Below are positions 8,336 through 15,219 of a stretch of 15,823 nt of DNA, in pieces. The DNA comes from Chitinophagales bacterium (GTDB lineage Bacteria; Bacteroidota; Bacteroidia; Chitinophagales; Saprospiraceae): the NCBI GenBank assembly GCA_013297575.1, contig JAAFHO010000054.1, forward strand, positions 1 to 15,823, given 5' to 3'. Under the pieces are notes generated by a model. The model saw only the letters and a list, made by a program, of their open reading frames with translations. It had not been told where the DNA came from and did not search any database. Numbering within the stretch: the first letter of the stretch is position 1; each line of letters starts with the position of its first letter. The translations under genes were made by a program, and so were the position numbers.

Positions 8336-9421
8336 TTATTTCTGCGCTCTAAAAACTAACCAGCCAGCTACCAAAGAAAAAATAATATTGGGCAACCACA
8401 TCCCCAATAGAACAGGCACATTGCCACTAGAGGCAAAAGAAATAGCAAATTTTTGCAATAAAATAAAAGTAAAACCGATACCAATCGCAATGGCAAGGTG
8501 CAGCCCCATGCCACCTCGCACTTTGCGGCCTGCCACAGCGAGGCCGATTATAGTGAGGATAATATTGGTAAATGCATCCGCAAAACGGCGGTAAAGTTCA
8601 ATAGAATAGAGGCGTGTATTGGAAAAACCACGGGAACGATCGCGATCAATGGCGGTATTGAGTTCGGCGGAAGTCATCTCCTCATTTTGGTTATGGTAGA
8701 AAATAAAATCTTGTGGGGCAAGGTTGATTGATGTGTCAATCGGCGTATTGTATCGCTTATAATATTCCTTTAGCCCATCAAAAGTACGTACCGAATACGA
8801 TTGCAAATTCCATTTTTGAGCATCTTCCTTCCATACCACATTGTCGGCTTCTAGTATTGATTTTACCTTGCTGCCTTGTAGTTCCTCTATGCGTAATAGG
8901 CTGATTCGCTGTGCTTTATTATCGTACCCTTTGATAAATGCCTTGGTGGTAGGCGCCATCATAAAATGGATATTGCTCGTTTTTACCTGCTGCTTATCGG
9001 TCCAGACAAATGTGCGCTCAAACCACAAGCGTTTTTGGTTCAATTTAGGGATTAAAAAATGCCCTAACAAGAGGTGTAAAAGACAAATCAGACCAGCAGC
9101 AATGAGATAAGGCCGCATCAGTCGCCAAAAACTCACACCAGCATTCAGTATGGATAATATTTCTGAATTAAATGCCAACCTCGAAGTAAAAAAAACCACC
9201 GTAATCAAAACGTACATAGGCATGAGCAATCCCATCATGTGCAGCACAAAACCGGGATAATAATCCACCATAATATTTTTCAAGGTGCAGCCACTTTCAA
9301 TAAAATTGCGCACCTTATCACTAAAGTCGATGGCCATAGAGATCATCGAGCAGATAAGTACGGAAAAAGAAAATGTGGATAAGTACTTGCCTATCAGGTA
9401 TTTATCGAGGGTCGTTAGCAT
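8336..9421 (-). CDS. LptF/LptG-family lipopolysaccharide export permease
   Basis: Inner-membrane subunit of the Lpt machine that extracts LPS from the inner membrane and feeds it to the periplasmic bridge, working with the LptB ATPase. The length of 361 residues is typical for the YjgP/YjgQ family. Three N-terminal helices lie at about 15-33, 55-80 and 100-125. The family start LDKYLIGKYLSTFSFSVLI is clear, and LNAGVSFWRLMRPYL resembles the cytoplasmic coupling helix that contacts LptB. A periplasmic beta-jellyroll-like region spans about 130-265, and three helices close the C-terminus (about 275-357, including GRKVRGGMG between helices). Bacteroidota carry more than one paralogue, and I cannot tell LptF from LptG. 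The gene begins 3 bp after the stop of the LOG-family gene, so translation is probably coupled. Confidence 0.9.
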   Translation of the reverse strand: MLTTLDKYLIGKYLSTFSFSVLICSMISMAIDFSDKVRNFIESGCTLKNIMVDYYPGFVLHMMGLLMPMYVLITVVFFTSRLAFNSEILSILNAGVSFWRLMRPYLIAAGLICLLHLLLGHFLIPKLNQKRLWFERTFVWTDKQQVKTSNIHFMMAPTTKAFIKGYDNKAQRISLLRIEELQGSKVKSILEADNVVWKEDAQKWNLQSYSVRTFDGLKEYYKRYNTPIDTSINLAPQDFIFYHNQNEEMTSAELNTAIDRDRSRGFSNTRLYSIELYRRFADAFTNIILTIIGLAVAGRKVRGGMGLHLAIAIGIGFTFILLQKFAISFASSGNVPVLLGMWLPNIIFSLVAGWLVFRAQK

Positions 9422-9424
9422 CGT

Positions 9425-10177
9425 TTATAGGTCGAAGTTCGGTGCTAGTTTCTCTTGTTTCTCCCCGGAATAGAAATCATTGACGATGCGAATTGCTTCA
9501 TCTGCATCGTCAGTGATATGGAATAATTTCAAATCCTCTGGATTTACAGTATGGTGGCGTTCGAGCATAGTGGATTGAATCCAATCGCTTAGTCCTTGCC
9601 AAAATTCTTTACCAATTAATACAATGGGTACACGGGTAATTTTTTTAGTTTGTACCAACGTAAGCACTTCAAATAATTCATCTAGTGTGCCAAAGCCACC
9701 GGGCATTACCACAAATGCCTGCGCGTATTTGACAAACATCACTTTGCGCACAAAGAAATACCGGTGCTTTAGGTTGTGTGCCGGCGCGATGAATGGATTA
9801 TGGTGCTGCTCAAAGGGCAAGTCAATATTCAAGCCAACAGATTCACCACCTTTGATCCATGCGCCCTTATTGCCAGCCTCCATAATACCGGGGCCGCCGC
9901 CTGTGATAACGCCATAGCCTTCTTCCACAAATGCAGAGGCTACTTTTACGGCCATTTCGTAATACGGAGTACCCGGTTTGGTACGCGCAGAGCCAAAAAT
10001 AGATACACAAGGGCCAATATTATTCAATACCTCAAAACCATCCACAAACTCGGCCATCACCTTGAACATGGTCCACGAGTTTTCACCGCGCATTTTGCTC
10101 CACTTTTTGAGGGTTACGCCGTTGTTCGATTTAGGAACAGGAATAACGGGGCTTTCTTCTTCTTTATGATTTGTCAT
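9425..10177 (-). CDS. LOG-family nucleoside-5'-monophosphate phosphoribohydrolase (TIGR00730-like)
   Basis: Cytoplasmic Rossmann-fold protein of 250 residues. LOG proteins release a base from cytokinin or purine nucleotide 5'-monophosphates; bacterial relatives such as PpnN degrade purine or pyrimidine monophosphates. The signature PGGFGTLDE (159-167) is intact, with GGGPGIMEAGNKGA upstream for nucleotide binding and the catalytic-region arginine in RYFFVRKVMF. The first 40 residues (KEEESPVIPVPKSNN) are charged and probably disordered, while the core begins near GPCVSIFGSARTK. It sits 18 bp after lipA and 3 bp before the LptF/LptG gene, in the middle of a tight cluster. Older databases call such proteins 'lysine decarboxylase', which the motifs do not support. 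The actual nucleotide substrate is not evident. Confidence 0.9.
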   Translation of the reverse strand: MTNHKEEESPVIPVPKSNNGVTLKKWSKMRGENSWTMFKVMAEFVDGFEVLNNIGPCVSIFGSARTKPGTPYYEMAVKVASAFVEEGYGVITGGGPGIMEAGNKGAWIKGGESVGLNIDLPFEQHHNPFIAPAHNLKHRYFFVRKVMFVKYAQAFVVMPGGFGTLDELFEVLTLVQTKKITRVPIVLIGKEFWQGLSDWIQSTMLERHHTVNPEDLKLFHITDDADEAIRIVNDFYSGEKQEKLAPNFDL

Positions 10178-10195
10178 TTTTCTTTGTTTTAAATT

Positions 10196-11086
10196 TTAAA
10201 AAACATGTCTTTCTGCGTGGTAACTCGACCGAACAAGCGGCCCACTTTCCACATACAACAGTCCTTTGGACAATCCCACTTCTTTGTATTCTGCAAAAAC
10301 GTCTGGATGCACAAATTCGGCTACTTCCAAATGCATTTTTGTTGGCTGTAGGTATTGGCCGATGGTCAGAATGTCGCAACCATGGGCAACAAGCTCGTCC
10401 ATAGATTGGAACATCTCTTCTTTGGTTTCGCCTAGTCCCACCATAATTCCGGTTTTTGTACGCTTGCCATAGTCCTTAATGCGTTGGATTTGCTCCAAAC
10501 TGCGCTCCCATTTTGCCTGTGGCCGTACTTTGCGGTACAAACGCGGAACGGTTTCCATATTATGACTCACCACCTCTTGACCACCCTCGATCATACGAAT
10601 CAAAGCATCCCAATTGCTTTTTACATCGGGAATTAGCGTTTCGATGGTCGTTTCGGGGCAGCGTTCTTTTACTGCGCGAACGGTTTGATACCATATTTCT
10701 GCACCACGGTCTTTGAGTTCGTCGCGGTTGACGGAGGTAAGTACAGCGTGTTTCACTTTCATCAGCCAAATGGCCTCTGCTACGCGGCGCGGCTCGTCTT
10801 CATCGTATTCGTTTGGTCGGCCAGTTTTAACGGCGCAAAATGAGCAAGATCGGGTACATACATTACCCAATATCATAAAAGTAGCCGTACCTGCGCCCCA
10901 GCATTCGCCCATATTAGGGCAATTGCCGCTTTGGCAAATGGTGTGGAGTTTGAAATCATCCACTACACTGCGCACCATACGGTAATTTTCGCCCATTGGA
11001 AGGCGTACTTTTAACCATTCGGGACGTTTGGGTCTCCCACTGGAGGTGGGTGTATCGGGCGCTTCAACTATGGGAAGTTCGTGCAT
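10196..11086 (-). CDS. lipA: Lipoyl synthase
   Basis: Radical SAM enzyme that inserts two sulfurs into octanoyl groups on the lipoyl domains of 2-oxoacid dehydrogenases and the glycine cleavage H protein. Both iron-sulfur sites are complete: the auxiliary cluster ligands Cys51, Cys56 and Cys62, and the SAM cluster CTRSCSFC with Cys77, Cys81 and Cys84. The C-terminal GPLVRSSYHAE, whose serine binds the auxiliary cluster, is intact. At 296 residues it has normal length. The ATG at 11086 is preceded by an AT-rich stretch without a Shine-Dalgarno sequence, as usual in Bacteroidota. It heads the lipA - LOG - lptF/G series, with gaps of 18 and 3 bp, and has its own promoter-like sequence. The partner octanoyltransferase gene (lipB) is not in the window. 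Confidence 0.97.
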   Translation of the reverse strand: MHELPIVEAPDTPTSSGRPKRPEWLKVRLPMGENYRMVRSVVDDFKLHTICQSGNCPNMGECWGAGTATFMILGNVCTRSCSFCAVKTGRPNEYDEDEPRRVAEAIWLMKVKHAVLTSVNRDELKDRGAEIWYQTVRAVKERCPETTIETLIPDVKSNWDALIRMIEGGQEVVSHNMETVPRLYRKVRPQAKWERSLEQIQRIKDYGKRTKTGIMVGLGETKEEMFQSMDELVAHGCDILTIGQYLQPTKMHLEVAEFVHPDVFAEYKEVGLSKGLLYVESGPLVRSSYHAERHVF

Positions 11087-11136
11087 TTTTATTGTTTAAT
11101 TTAATTGTCAACGCTATGTTGGCGAAAAAAAGGGAG

Positions 11137-11171
11137 CAAATATACGTATTTAATGGGATTATATTGTCAAA
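11137..11171 (-). promoter_or_regulatory. Probable lipA promoter (TTTG / TATATTTG)
   Basis: On the minus strand a TTTG (11168-11171) is followed after 23 bp by TATATTTG (11137-11144). This fits the Bacteroidota pattern of TTG, 17-23 bp, TAnnTTTG. Transcription would begin near 11130, giving a leader of about 45 bp to the lipA ATG. The -33 element directly abuts the stop codon of the upstream DUF2279 gene, and no hairpin terminator lies between them, so some read-through from DUF2279 is possible. Confidence 0.55.
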
Positions 11172-12191
11172 CTAAAAATAAATAGGGTGAAACTGCAAGC
11201 CACGGTGTTGGTGCCATTCCAAAGTGGGTGAGGGTATCTTAAATACACTAAATGCATGCAACACCGTGCGTAAGGCCCTATTTTTAACTTTGATCCGTGT
11301 CATATCAATATCAAACGATAAATACCATTGGCGCGAACGGGGGTACAGTTGTTGGTCAACACGATAAGCCAAACAATCGGGGCCGGTACAAGATTTATCC
11401 ACTTGCCAATCGTATCCAAATCCCGCAAACATATTATCGCTTCCCATACCTACGGCAATATTGATCCATTTAGGTATCCAAGTTGCTTGTGTTGCAAAAG
11501 CATGGGGATTCACCGAAGCCCAAATAGTTTGTGCATTGTAATTTTTCAGTAAAGCACTAGAAAGCCCGGTTCCATAGAGTTCGTCGGCACGTTGCTGAAG
11601 GGTTATTGCCGGGCCAGTACCCTGATAAGGTAGGATTGTAGTATTAGGATATTTATTCGGGGTTGTACTCATTTTTAGTGTAATACGCTGTTCTTTCCAA
11701 GCAATTTGTTGAGCAGTAAACAAGGTAGAACCCAAAATGTTTGCGCCTATATCACCAAAAGAAAATCCCCACTCGGTAGAAAAGCCATCAAATATTTCAA
11801 AAGAGGTTTGCACCAATTGTGCCAGTCCAACTCCCGTCCAAGTGGCTTTATTATTCGACATACCCGACCACCTGCCTAAGTGGTAGCCCAATCGGTTTTC
11901 ATGGTAAGCAGAAAAAGTATGCCCTATTTTGTCCATTTGATTCCATTCTCTATTATCATTAAATGTATGGAACCTACCAATAGGATAGTCTTTATACCAA
12001 TTATTCCATAGGCTAATCATGGCAGTAGGATACACCACGCCCACAAAAACAGCAGACGACCGTAAACGTTTTTTATGCAAGGTATCCGCCCATTCCAAAG
12101 AAAGCGTATGAGGTTCTTTAGATGATTTTGGTGTTTGTGCAAATCCCAAAAGTGGAAAAAAAACAATTAAAACATAAAAAATATAGCGCAT
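11172..12191 (-). CDS. DUF2279-family envelope protein
   Basis: Exported protein of 339 residues with a signal peptide ending near LLGFAQT. The central region contains QMDKIGHTFSAYHENR followed by FEIFDGFSTEWGFSFGDIGAN, which I recognise as the core of DUF2279 (YfiM-like) proteins of Bacteroidota; their function is unknown. The second half has alternating hydrophobic strands and aromatic ends (for example SRQWYLSFDIDMTRI), consistent with outer-membrane association. The frame is open to a TTG at 12218, but the ATG at 12191 starts directly with a good signal peptide, so I use it. It reads divergently from the ECF sigma factor and is followed by the lipA promoter. The DUF2279 name comes from memory of the motif; export is secure and the role is not. 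Confidence 0.75.
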   Translation of the reverse strand: MRYIFYVLIVFFPLLGFAQTPKSSKEPHTLSLEWADTLHKKRLRSSAVFVGVVYPTAMISLWNNWYKDYPIGRFHTFNDNREWNQMDKIGHTFSAYHENRLGYHLGRWSGMSNNKATWTGVGLAQLVQTSFEIFDGFSTEWGFSFGDIGANILGSTLFTAQQIAWKEQRITLKMSTTPNKYPNTTILPYQGTGPAITLQQRADELYGTGLSSALLKNYNAQTIWASVNPHAFATQATWIPKWINIAVGMGSDNMFAGFGYDWQVDKSCTGPDCLAYRVDQQLYPRSRQWYLSFDIDMTRIKVKNRALRTVLHAFSVFKIPSPTLEWHQHRGLQFHPIYF

Positions 12192-12238
12192 AAAAGCGGA
12201 GTTCCTATTATAAAGCAAAAAAATACCTCAAAATCCCA

Positions 12239-12280
12239 GCCCCAACGGGGCGACACATCCAGCCTAGGGTGCAACCCTAG
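12239..12280. repeat. Two-hairpin intergenic element
   Basis: Two compact palindromes lie in a row. GCCCC-AAC-GGGGC (12239-12251) has a 5-bp GC stem and 3-base loop. CTAGGG-TGCAA-CCCTAG (12264-12280) has a 6-bp stem and 5-base loop. The pair, joined by GACACATCCAGC, is GC-rich against an AT-rich background. Neither arm is followed by a T-run, so it is not a plain terminator. The form resembles GC-rich paired-hairpin repeats I remember scattered between genes in Bacteroidota and Planctomycetes genomes. There is only one copy here, so its repeat nature is inferred. Confidence 0.5.
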
Positions 12281-12292
12281 AAAAACGTGCCA

Positions 12293-12326
12293 CAAAGGTA
12301 GCAAACAATCACCACCGCCGTCCCAA
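12293..12326 (-). promoter_or_regulatory. Probable DUF2279 promoter (TTG / TACCTTTG)
   Basis: On the minus strand TTG (12324-12326) is followed after 23 bp by TACCTTTG (12293-12300), matching the Bacteroidota TAnnTTTG promoter with the same spacing seen ahead of lipA. Transcription would start near 12287, giving a leader of about 95 bases to the ATG at 12191. That leader contains the complete two-hairpin element. Confidence 0.5.
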
Positions 12327-12502
12327 TCTTAACACCTCAAACAGATTAAGTTACAAGCGTACACAACCTTTTCAAAAAAAAATACGTCATTTAACCGAAG
12401 GCAGGCAGCGTCAGGCATGCTTTCAACGTTTTCCGATACAGAAAAACTTAAGGAAGACTTTACATTCCTATTTTATCACTATTTTCCAACGAAAATCAAC
12501 AA

Positions 12503-13066
12503 ATGGATTTCGTATTAAATTTGGAACGGGTTGAGCAAGATTTTATTGCCGCACTCGCACGCGAAGAACGATGGGCACAACAGCGCTTGTACGAAGATCA
12601 CTACGGCAAGATGATTGGCGTATGTATGCGCTATGCCAGCTCTCGCGACGAAGCACTAGATTTGCTCCATGAAGGATTTATTAAAATCTTTCAAAACATT
12701 GCTAAGTATCGCCCTGGCACGGCACTCAACGCGTGGATGAGGACTATAATGGTCAATACTTGTATTGATTATTACAGAAGACAGGCACGCCGCCGCACGG
12801 AGGATATTGATACCGCTTATACGTTATCGGATGAAGATAGCCCAGATGTACTGAGCAACCTCACCGAACAGGAGATATTGATGGCGGTTCAAACCTTATC
12901 ACCAGCATATCGTGCGGTATTTAACCTGTATGTTGTAGAAGGCTTTTCCCACAAAGAAATTGGGGATGCATTACAAATTACAGAAAGTACCTCCAGAAGT
13001 AATTTGGTTAAAGCGCGTAACAAATTACAGGAATATTTCATTACAAAGAAAATGAATTTTGAATAG
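12503..13066 (+). CDS. ECF-type RNA polymerase sigma factor
   Basis: Sigma-70 family regulator of 187 residues, the normal size for an extracytoplasmic-function factor. Region 2 spans about 22-95, with LYEDHYGKMIGVCMRYA, the DEALDLLHEGFIKIFQN helix that contacts core polymerase and the -10 element, and NAWMRTIMVNTCIDYYRR. An acidic linker (about 100-125) leads to region 4 (about 130-182). Its helix-turn-helix GFSHKEIGDALQITESTSRSNLVKARNKL would read the -35 region. No region 1 or 3 is present. The downstream gene, 58 bp away on the same strand, encodes a single-pass membrane protein in the position where Bacteroidota commonly place an anti-sigma factor. The target promoters are unknown, though autoregulation is usual in this class. 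Confidence 0.93.
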   Translation: MDFVLNLERVEQDFIAALAREERWAQQRLYEDHYGKMIGVCMRYASSRDEALDLLHEGFIKIFQNIAKYRPGTALNAWMRTIMVNTCIDYYRRQARRRTEDIDTAYTLSDEDSPDVLSNLTEQEILMAVQTLSPAYRAVFNLYVVEGFSHKEIGDALQITESTSRSNLVKARNKLQEYFITKKMNFE

Positions 13067-13124
13067 TTTAAAGTCTAATATTGCACTTTAAACAACTGCA
13101 TAACTCATTGAATTGACGTATAAA

Positions 13125-14525
13125 ATGAGCGAAAATAATTTCGACAATAAAATTTCAGAAATATTAAAAGGTATCGATATGCCTTATGAACCCAGTACTT
13201 GGGATGTCTTGAGTACAAAGTTGGATCAGCAGGTAACTCCACCCGATACAACACCCGTATCAAATTCATCGCCCGATTTTCAGGCGTTTGACCAGCGGAT
13301 GCGCTCGGCTTTGGATGGTATCGAAATGCCTTACCAGCCAGCCAGTTGGGATAAAATGGCGCAACGCCTTGATCGGAGCGGTATGGTCAATTTGATCCGT
13401 CGCCATAAAGTGGCAGAAGCGGCCATTATTCTTTTGATTGCCGTCAATTTCCAAACTATTTTTGAAAATAGTAGCCGTTGGTTCCACATGCCTCCACAAG
13501 AGGAAACGCCAGTAGAAGAACCAATGGCAAGAAATTCCACTCGAAAATCACCCAATAGCAAAGGCACGATCTCAAAAGCAATTATAGGTGTCCTTCCAAC
13601 CAATCCAATAGCGCAAACAGTGGTTTCAACTCACTTGGTGAGTGCGCCTACTACCACCAATAACGCATCCTTATTTGCAGCTACAATACCTGATTTGGAG
13701 CATCAAAGCACTCCAAAAACGATCAATTCATCTATTATTGGGACTGATGGCGAACGTATCCCTCAAGGTTTACGCCCGTTGACCCTTTTGGCGGCACTTA
13801 ACTTGGATCAAATTGATCGTCAGCATCAAGTTGCACCTATGGCAGGTATTTATTTTCAGAAAGAAAGAAGTACTGCTCCTAAAAATAAGCGAAGTATGAA
13901 ATACATAATGGCTTATGTTGGGGCAGCGCGCCAGCAATATAAAGGAGGTAATGATTATCAAACAAATTTCAATACTGCCACTGCAGGTGTACAAGTTGGT
14001 AACCGTAAAGGCAAATGGGCGGTAGAAACAGGATTGGCTTATTCGCCACAAGTCTATAATTCCGAAACCAAAATTATAGGTTTTCATAAAGATTTGGGAC
14101 GTGTAATAGGTACATCTTATGATCAAATCCAAGCCACTATGGTCAGCGTACCTGTAAAAATTACACGCCAAATTGCTAAATTTGGAAAAAATAGCATGCA
14201 CGCAGTTGTAGGCACAAGTGCCAATTTAGCAGTAGAAAAAAATTATACCTATAAAGAACTTGAATACCCAACAGGGCCTTCGGCATTACCAACAGATAAA
14301 CCTAGTCTTCCATCCTCCAATGGACTATTTGAAGGAGGCAAATCTAGTAATAATGTGTACGTGTCTGCCGAAGCAGGTGTGCGTTTTGAGCGTCATTTGA
14401 GCAACCGTATGTCGGCTTATGTAGAGCCTCAATACCGCCGCTTTGTTGCAGGAAAAGGTATTGGTCCTGTAAAAGGCAAGACAAATGCAGTAGGTGTGCA
14501 AGCGGGTGTTATTGCTTTATTATAA
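13125..14525 (+). CDS. Putative anti-sigma/sensor protein: duplicated N-terminal motif, one membrane helix, C-terminal beta-barrel-like domain
   Basis: I do not recognise this as a named family. The 466-residue protein begins with two copies of a motif, at 6-34 and 55-83, sharing FD, GI-MPY-P--WD and a closing LD. A basic stretch RRHK (92-95) precedes a hydrophobic helix (about 96-113, VAEAAIILLIAVNF), so the N-terminus should face the cytoplasm. A Ser/Thr/Pro-rich linker (about 114-255) leads to about 208 residues of alternating beta strands. Examples are YIMAYVGAARQQY, KWAVETGLAYSP, MHAVVGTSANLAVEK and MSAYVEPQYRRFV, and the protein ends in GVQAGVIALL, like an outer-membrane beta-barrel of the PorT type. 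There are no cysteines for a zinc anti-sigma fold. Its place after the sigma gene suggests it controls the sigma factor. The start is ATG at 13125; a TTG four codons earlier is unlikely. The sigma-regulator role is inferred from context. Confidence 0.7.
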   Translation: MSENNFDNKISEILKGIDMPYEPSTWDVLSTKLDQQVTPPDTTPVSNSSPDFQAFDQRMRSALDGIEMPYQPASWDKMAQRLDRSGMVNLIRRHKVAEAAIILLIAVNFQTIFENSSRWFHMPPQEETPVEEPMARNSTRKSPNSKGTISKAIIGVLPTNPIAQTVVSTHLVSAPTTTNNASLFAATIPDLEHQSTPKTINSSIIGTDGERIPQGLRPLTLLAALNLDQIDRQHQVAPMAGIYFQKERSTAPKNKRSMKYIMAYVGAARQQYKGGNDYQTNFNTATAGVQVGNRKGKWAVETGLAYSPQVYNSETKIIGFHKDLGRVIGTSYDQIQATMVSVPVKITRQIAKFGKNSMHAVVGTSANLAVEKNYTYKELEYPTGPSALPTDKPSLPSSNGLFEGGKSSNNVYVSAEAGVRFERHLSNRMSAYVEPQYRRFVAGKGIGPVKGKTNAVGVQAGVIALL

Positions 14526-14551
14526 TGTAATTGTGCGCTCGTTCTATAAAG

Positions 14552-14600
14552 AAAACCCATGGAGTTGATTCAAGTCGCTCCATGGGTTTTGTTTTTATTT
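14552..14600 (+). terminator. Terminator-like hairpin covering the start of the next reading frame
   Basis: AAAACCCATGGAG (14552-14564) pairs perfectly with CTCCATGGGTTTT (14578-14590), a 13-bp stem with a 13-base loop. The T-rich run GTTTTTATTT (14591-14600) follows. The hairpin begins 27 bp after the stop of the barrel gene, so it looks like the intrinsic terminator of the sigma-factor operon. The ATG of the downstream membrane protein (14559-14561) is inside the left arm, so the hairpin could also hide that start codon in mRNA. Confidence 0.8.
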
Positions 14601-15158
14601 GTAGTGATTAATACCATCCAATTATATATTGTAGCATCAAAAACTATCCCAATGGGCAACACTCCATTTGTTAAAATTTTTACAGGCTTTTTTCCTTGGT
14701 TTTTTACCATTTTAATGGGTATAGCCTTATCGTCTTACGGGTATTTTAGGTTTCAATATGGTGCAACAACTACGTCTGGCGACTTACCAATGAGTAGCCT
14801 TGAATTAGGTGTCGTGAAAATTGTCGTTTTATACTATGCTCTATCCGTTGCGCTTTCGATAGGGGTACTCGTTTTCCTGTTTTTTTCTTTTTTTAGAATG
14901 TCCAAGGCAAATCGCACAATTTGTATATTTTTCTTAGTGCTTTTGTTGTTTTATTTAACGATTCTATCCAAGTTTTTTAGCCCTGATACACCCAACCTTG
15001 CACCTTTAATAATAGGAGGAATATTGTTCCTGTTTTTATTGGAGTATAAACAGTTAGAACCCGTTTGGTATCCTAAATTGATTGTTTTTGCAGCGGTATT
15101 TTGGCTACATATTTTGCTGGTGTTTTATTCACCTGTATATAGGTGGTTTGCTGTTTAA
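14559..15158 (+). CDS. Six-helix integral membrane protein of unknown function
   Basis: I do not recognise the family. The 199-residue product is very hydrophobic, with predicted helices at about 7-27, 38-62, 83-110, 117-137, 147-163 and 170-191. They are separated by short polar loops such as SKTIPMGNTP, RMSKANR and SPDTPN. No catalytic motif, transporter signature or metal-binding cluster stands out. The first helix is encoded from the right arm of a strong hairpin onward, and the ATG lies in its left arm. Either translation is regulated by that structure or the real start is a GTG further in (residue 16, shortening helix 1) or the ATG at residue 33. The gene lies 33 bp after the barrel gene and ends just before a strong terminator. 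The frame is well supported by its membrane pattern; the exact start is not. Confidence 0.65.
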   Translation: MELIQVAPWVLFLFVVINTIQLYIVASKTIPMGNTPFVKIFTGFFPWFFTILMGIALSSYGYFRFQYGATTTSGDLPMSSLELGVVKIVVLYYALSVALSIGVLVFLFFSFFRMSKANRTICIFFLVLLLFYLTILSKFFSPDTPNLAPLIIGGILFLFLLEYKQLEPVWYPKLIVFAAVFWLHILLVFYSPVYRWFAV

Positions 15159-15159
15159 A

Positions 15160-15197
15160 AAAATAGCACCTATCCTTGACTGGATAGATGCTATTTT
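15160..15197. terminator. Bidirectional intrinsic terminator
   Basis: A long hairpin has the left arm AAAATAGCACCTATCC (15160-15175) and the right arm GGATAGATGCTATTTT (15182-15197). It forms 15 base pairs with one C/A mismatch and a six-base loop, TTGACT. It is flanked by an A-run on the left and T-runs on the right, so it can end transcription from both directions. It lies between the stop of the six-helix protein (15158) and the stop of the convergent haloperoxidase-family gene (15220), where a shared terminator is expected. Confidence 0.92.
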
Positions 15198-15219
15198 GAT
15201 ACTTTTAATGTCCCAATAC

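Larger units (their letters stand above)
12192..12502. other. Divergent intergenic region between DUF2279 and the ECF sigma gene
   Basis: This 311-bp gap carries no credible gene. The left third holds a two-hairpin element (12239-12280) and a minus-strand promoter (12293-12326). The right part, 12330-12502, should contain the sigma operon promoter, but I see no exact TAnnTTTG match there on the plus strand. The last 30 bp before the sigma ATG are AT-rich, with a small inverted repeat, TTTTC-caac-GAAAA, at about 12482-12495. Absence of the housekeeping box would fit control by the sigma factor itself or another ECF factor, but that is inference. Confidence 0.5.

Noticed and set aside
9425..10177. 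Lysine decarboxylase annotation
   Set aside because: PGGFGTLDE is the LOG/TIGR00730 phosphoribohydrolase signature and there is no pyridoxal phosphate-binding lysine motif; the decarboxylase name is a legacy label.
13266..14201. Minus-strand open frames opposite the barrel protein (up to 143 codons)
   Set aside because: No domain or membrane logic, and the opposite strand carries a continuous gene with coherent signal, helix and strand pattern.
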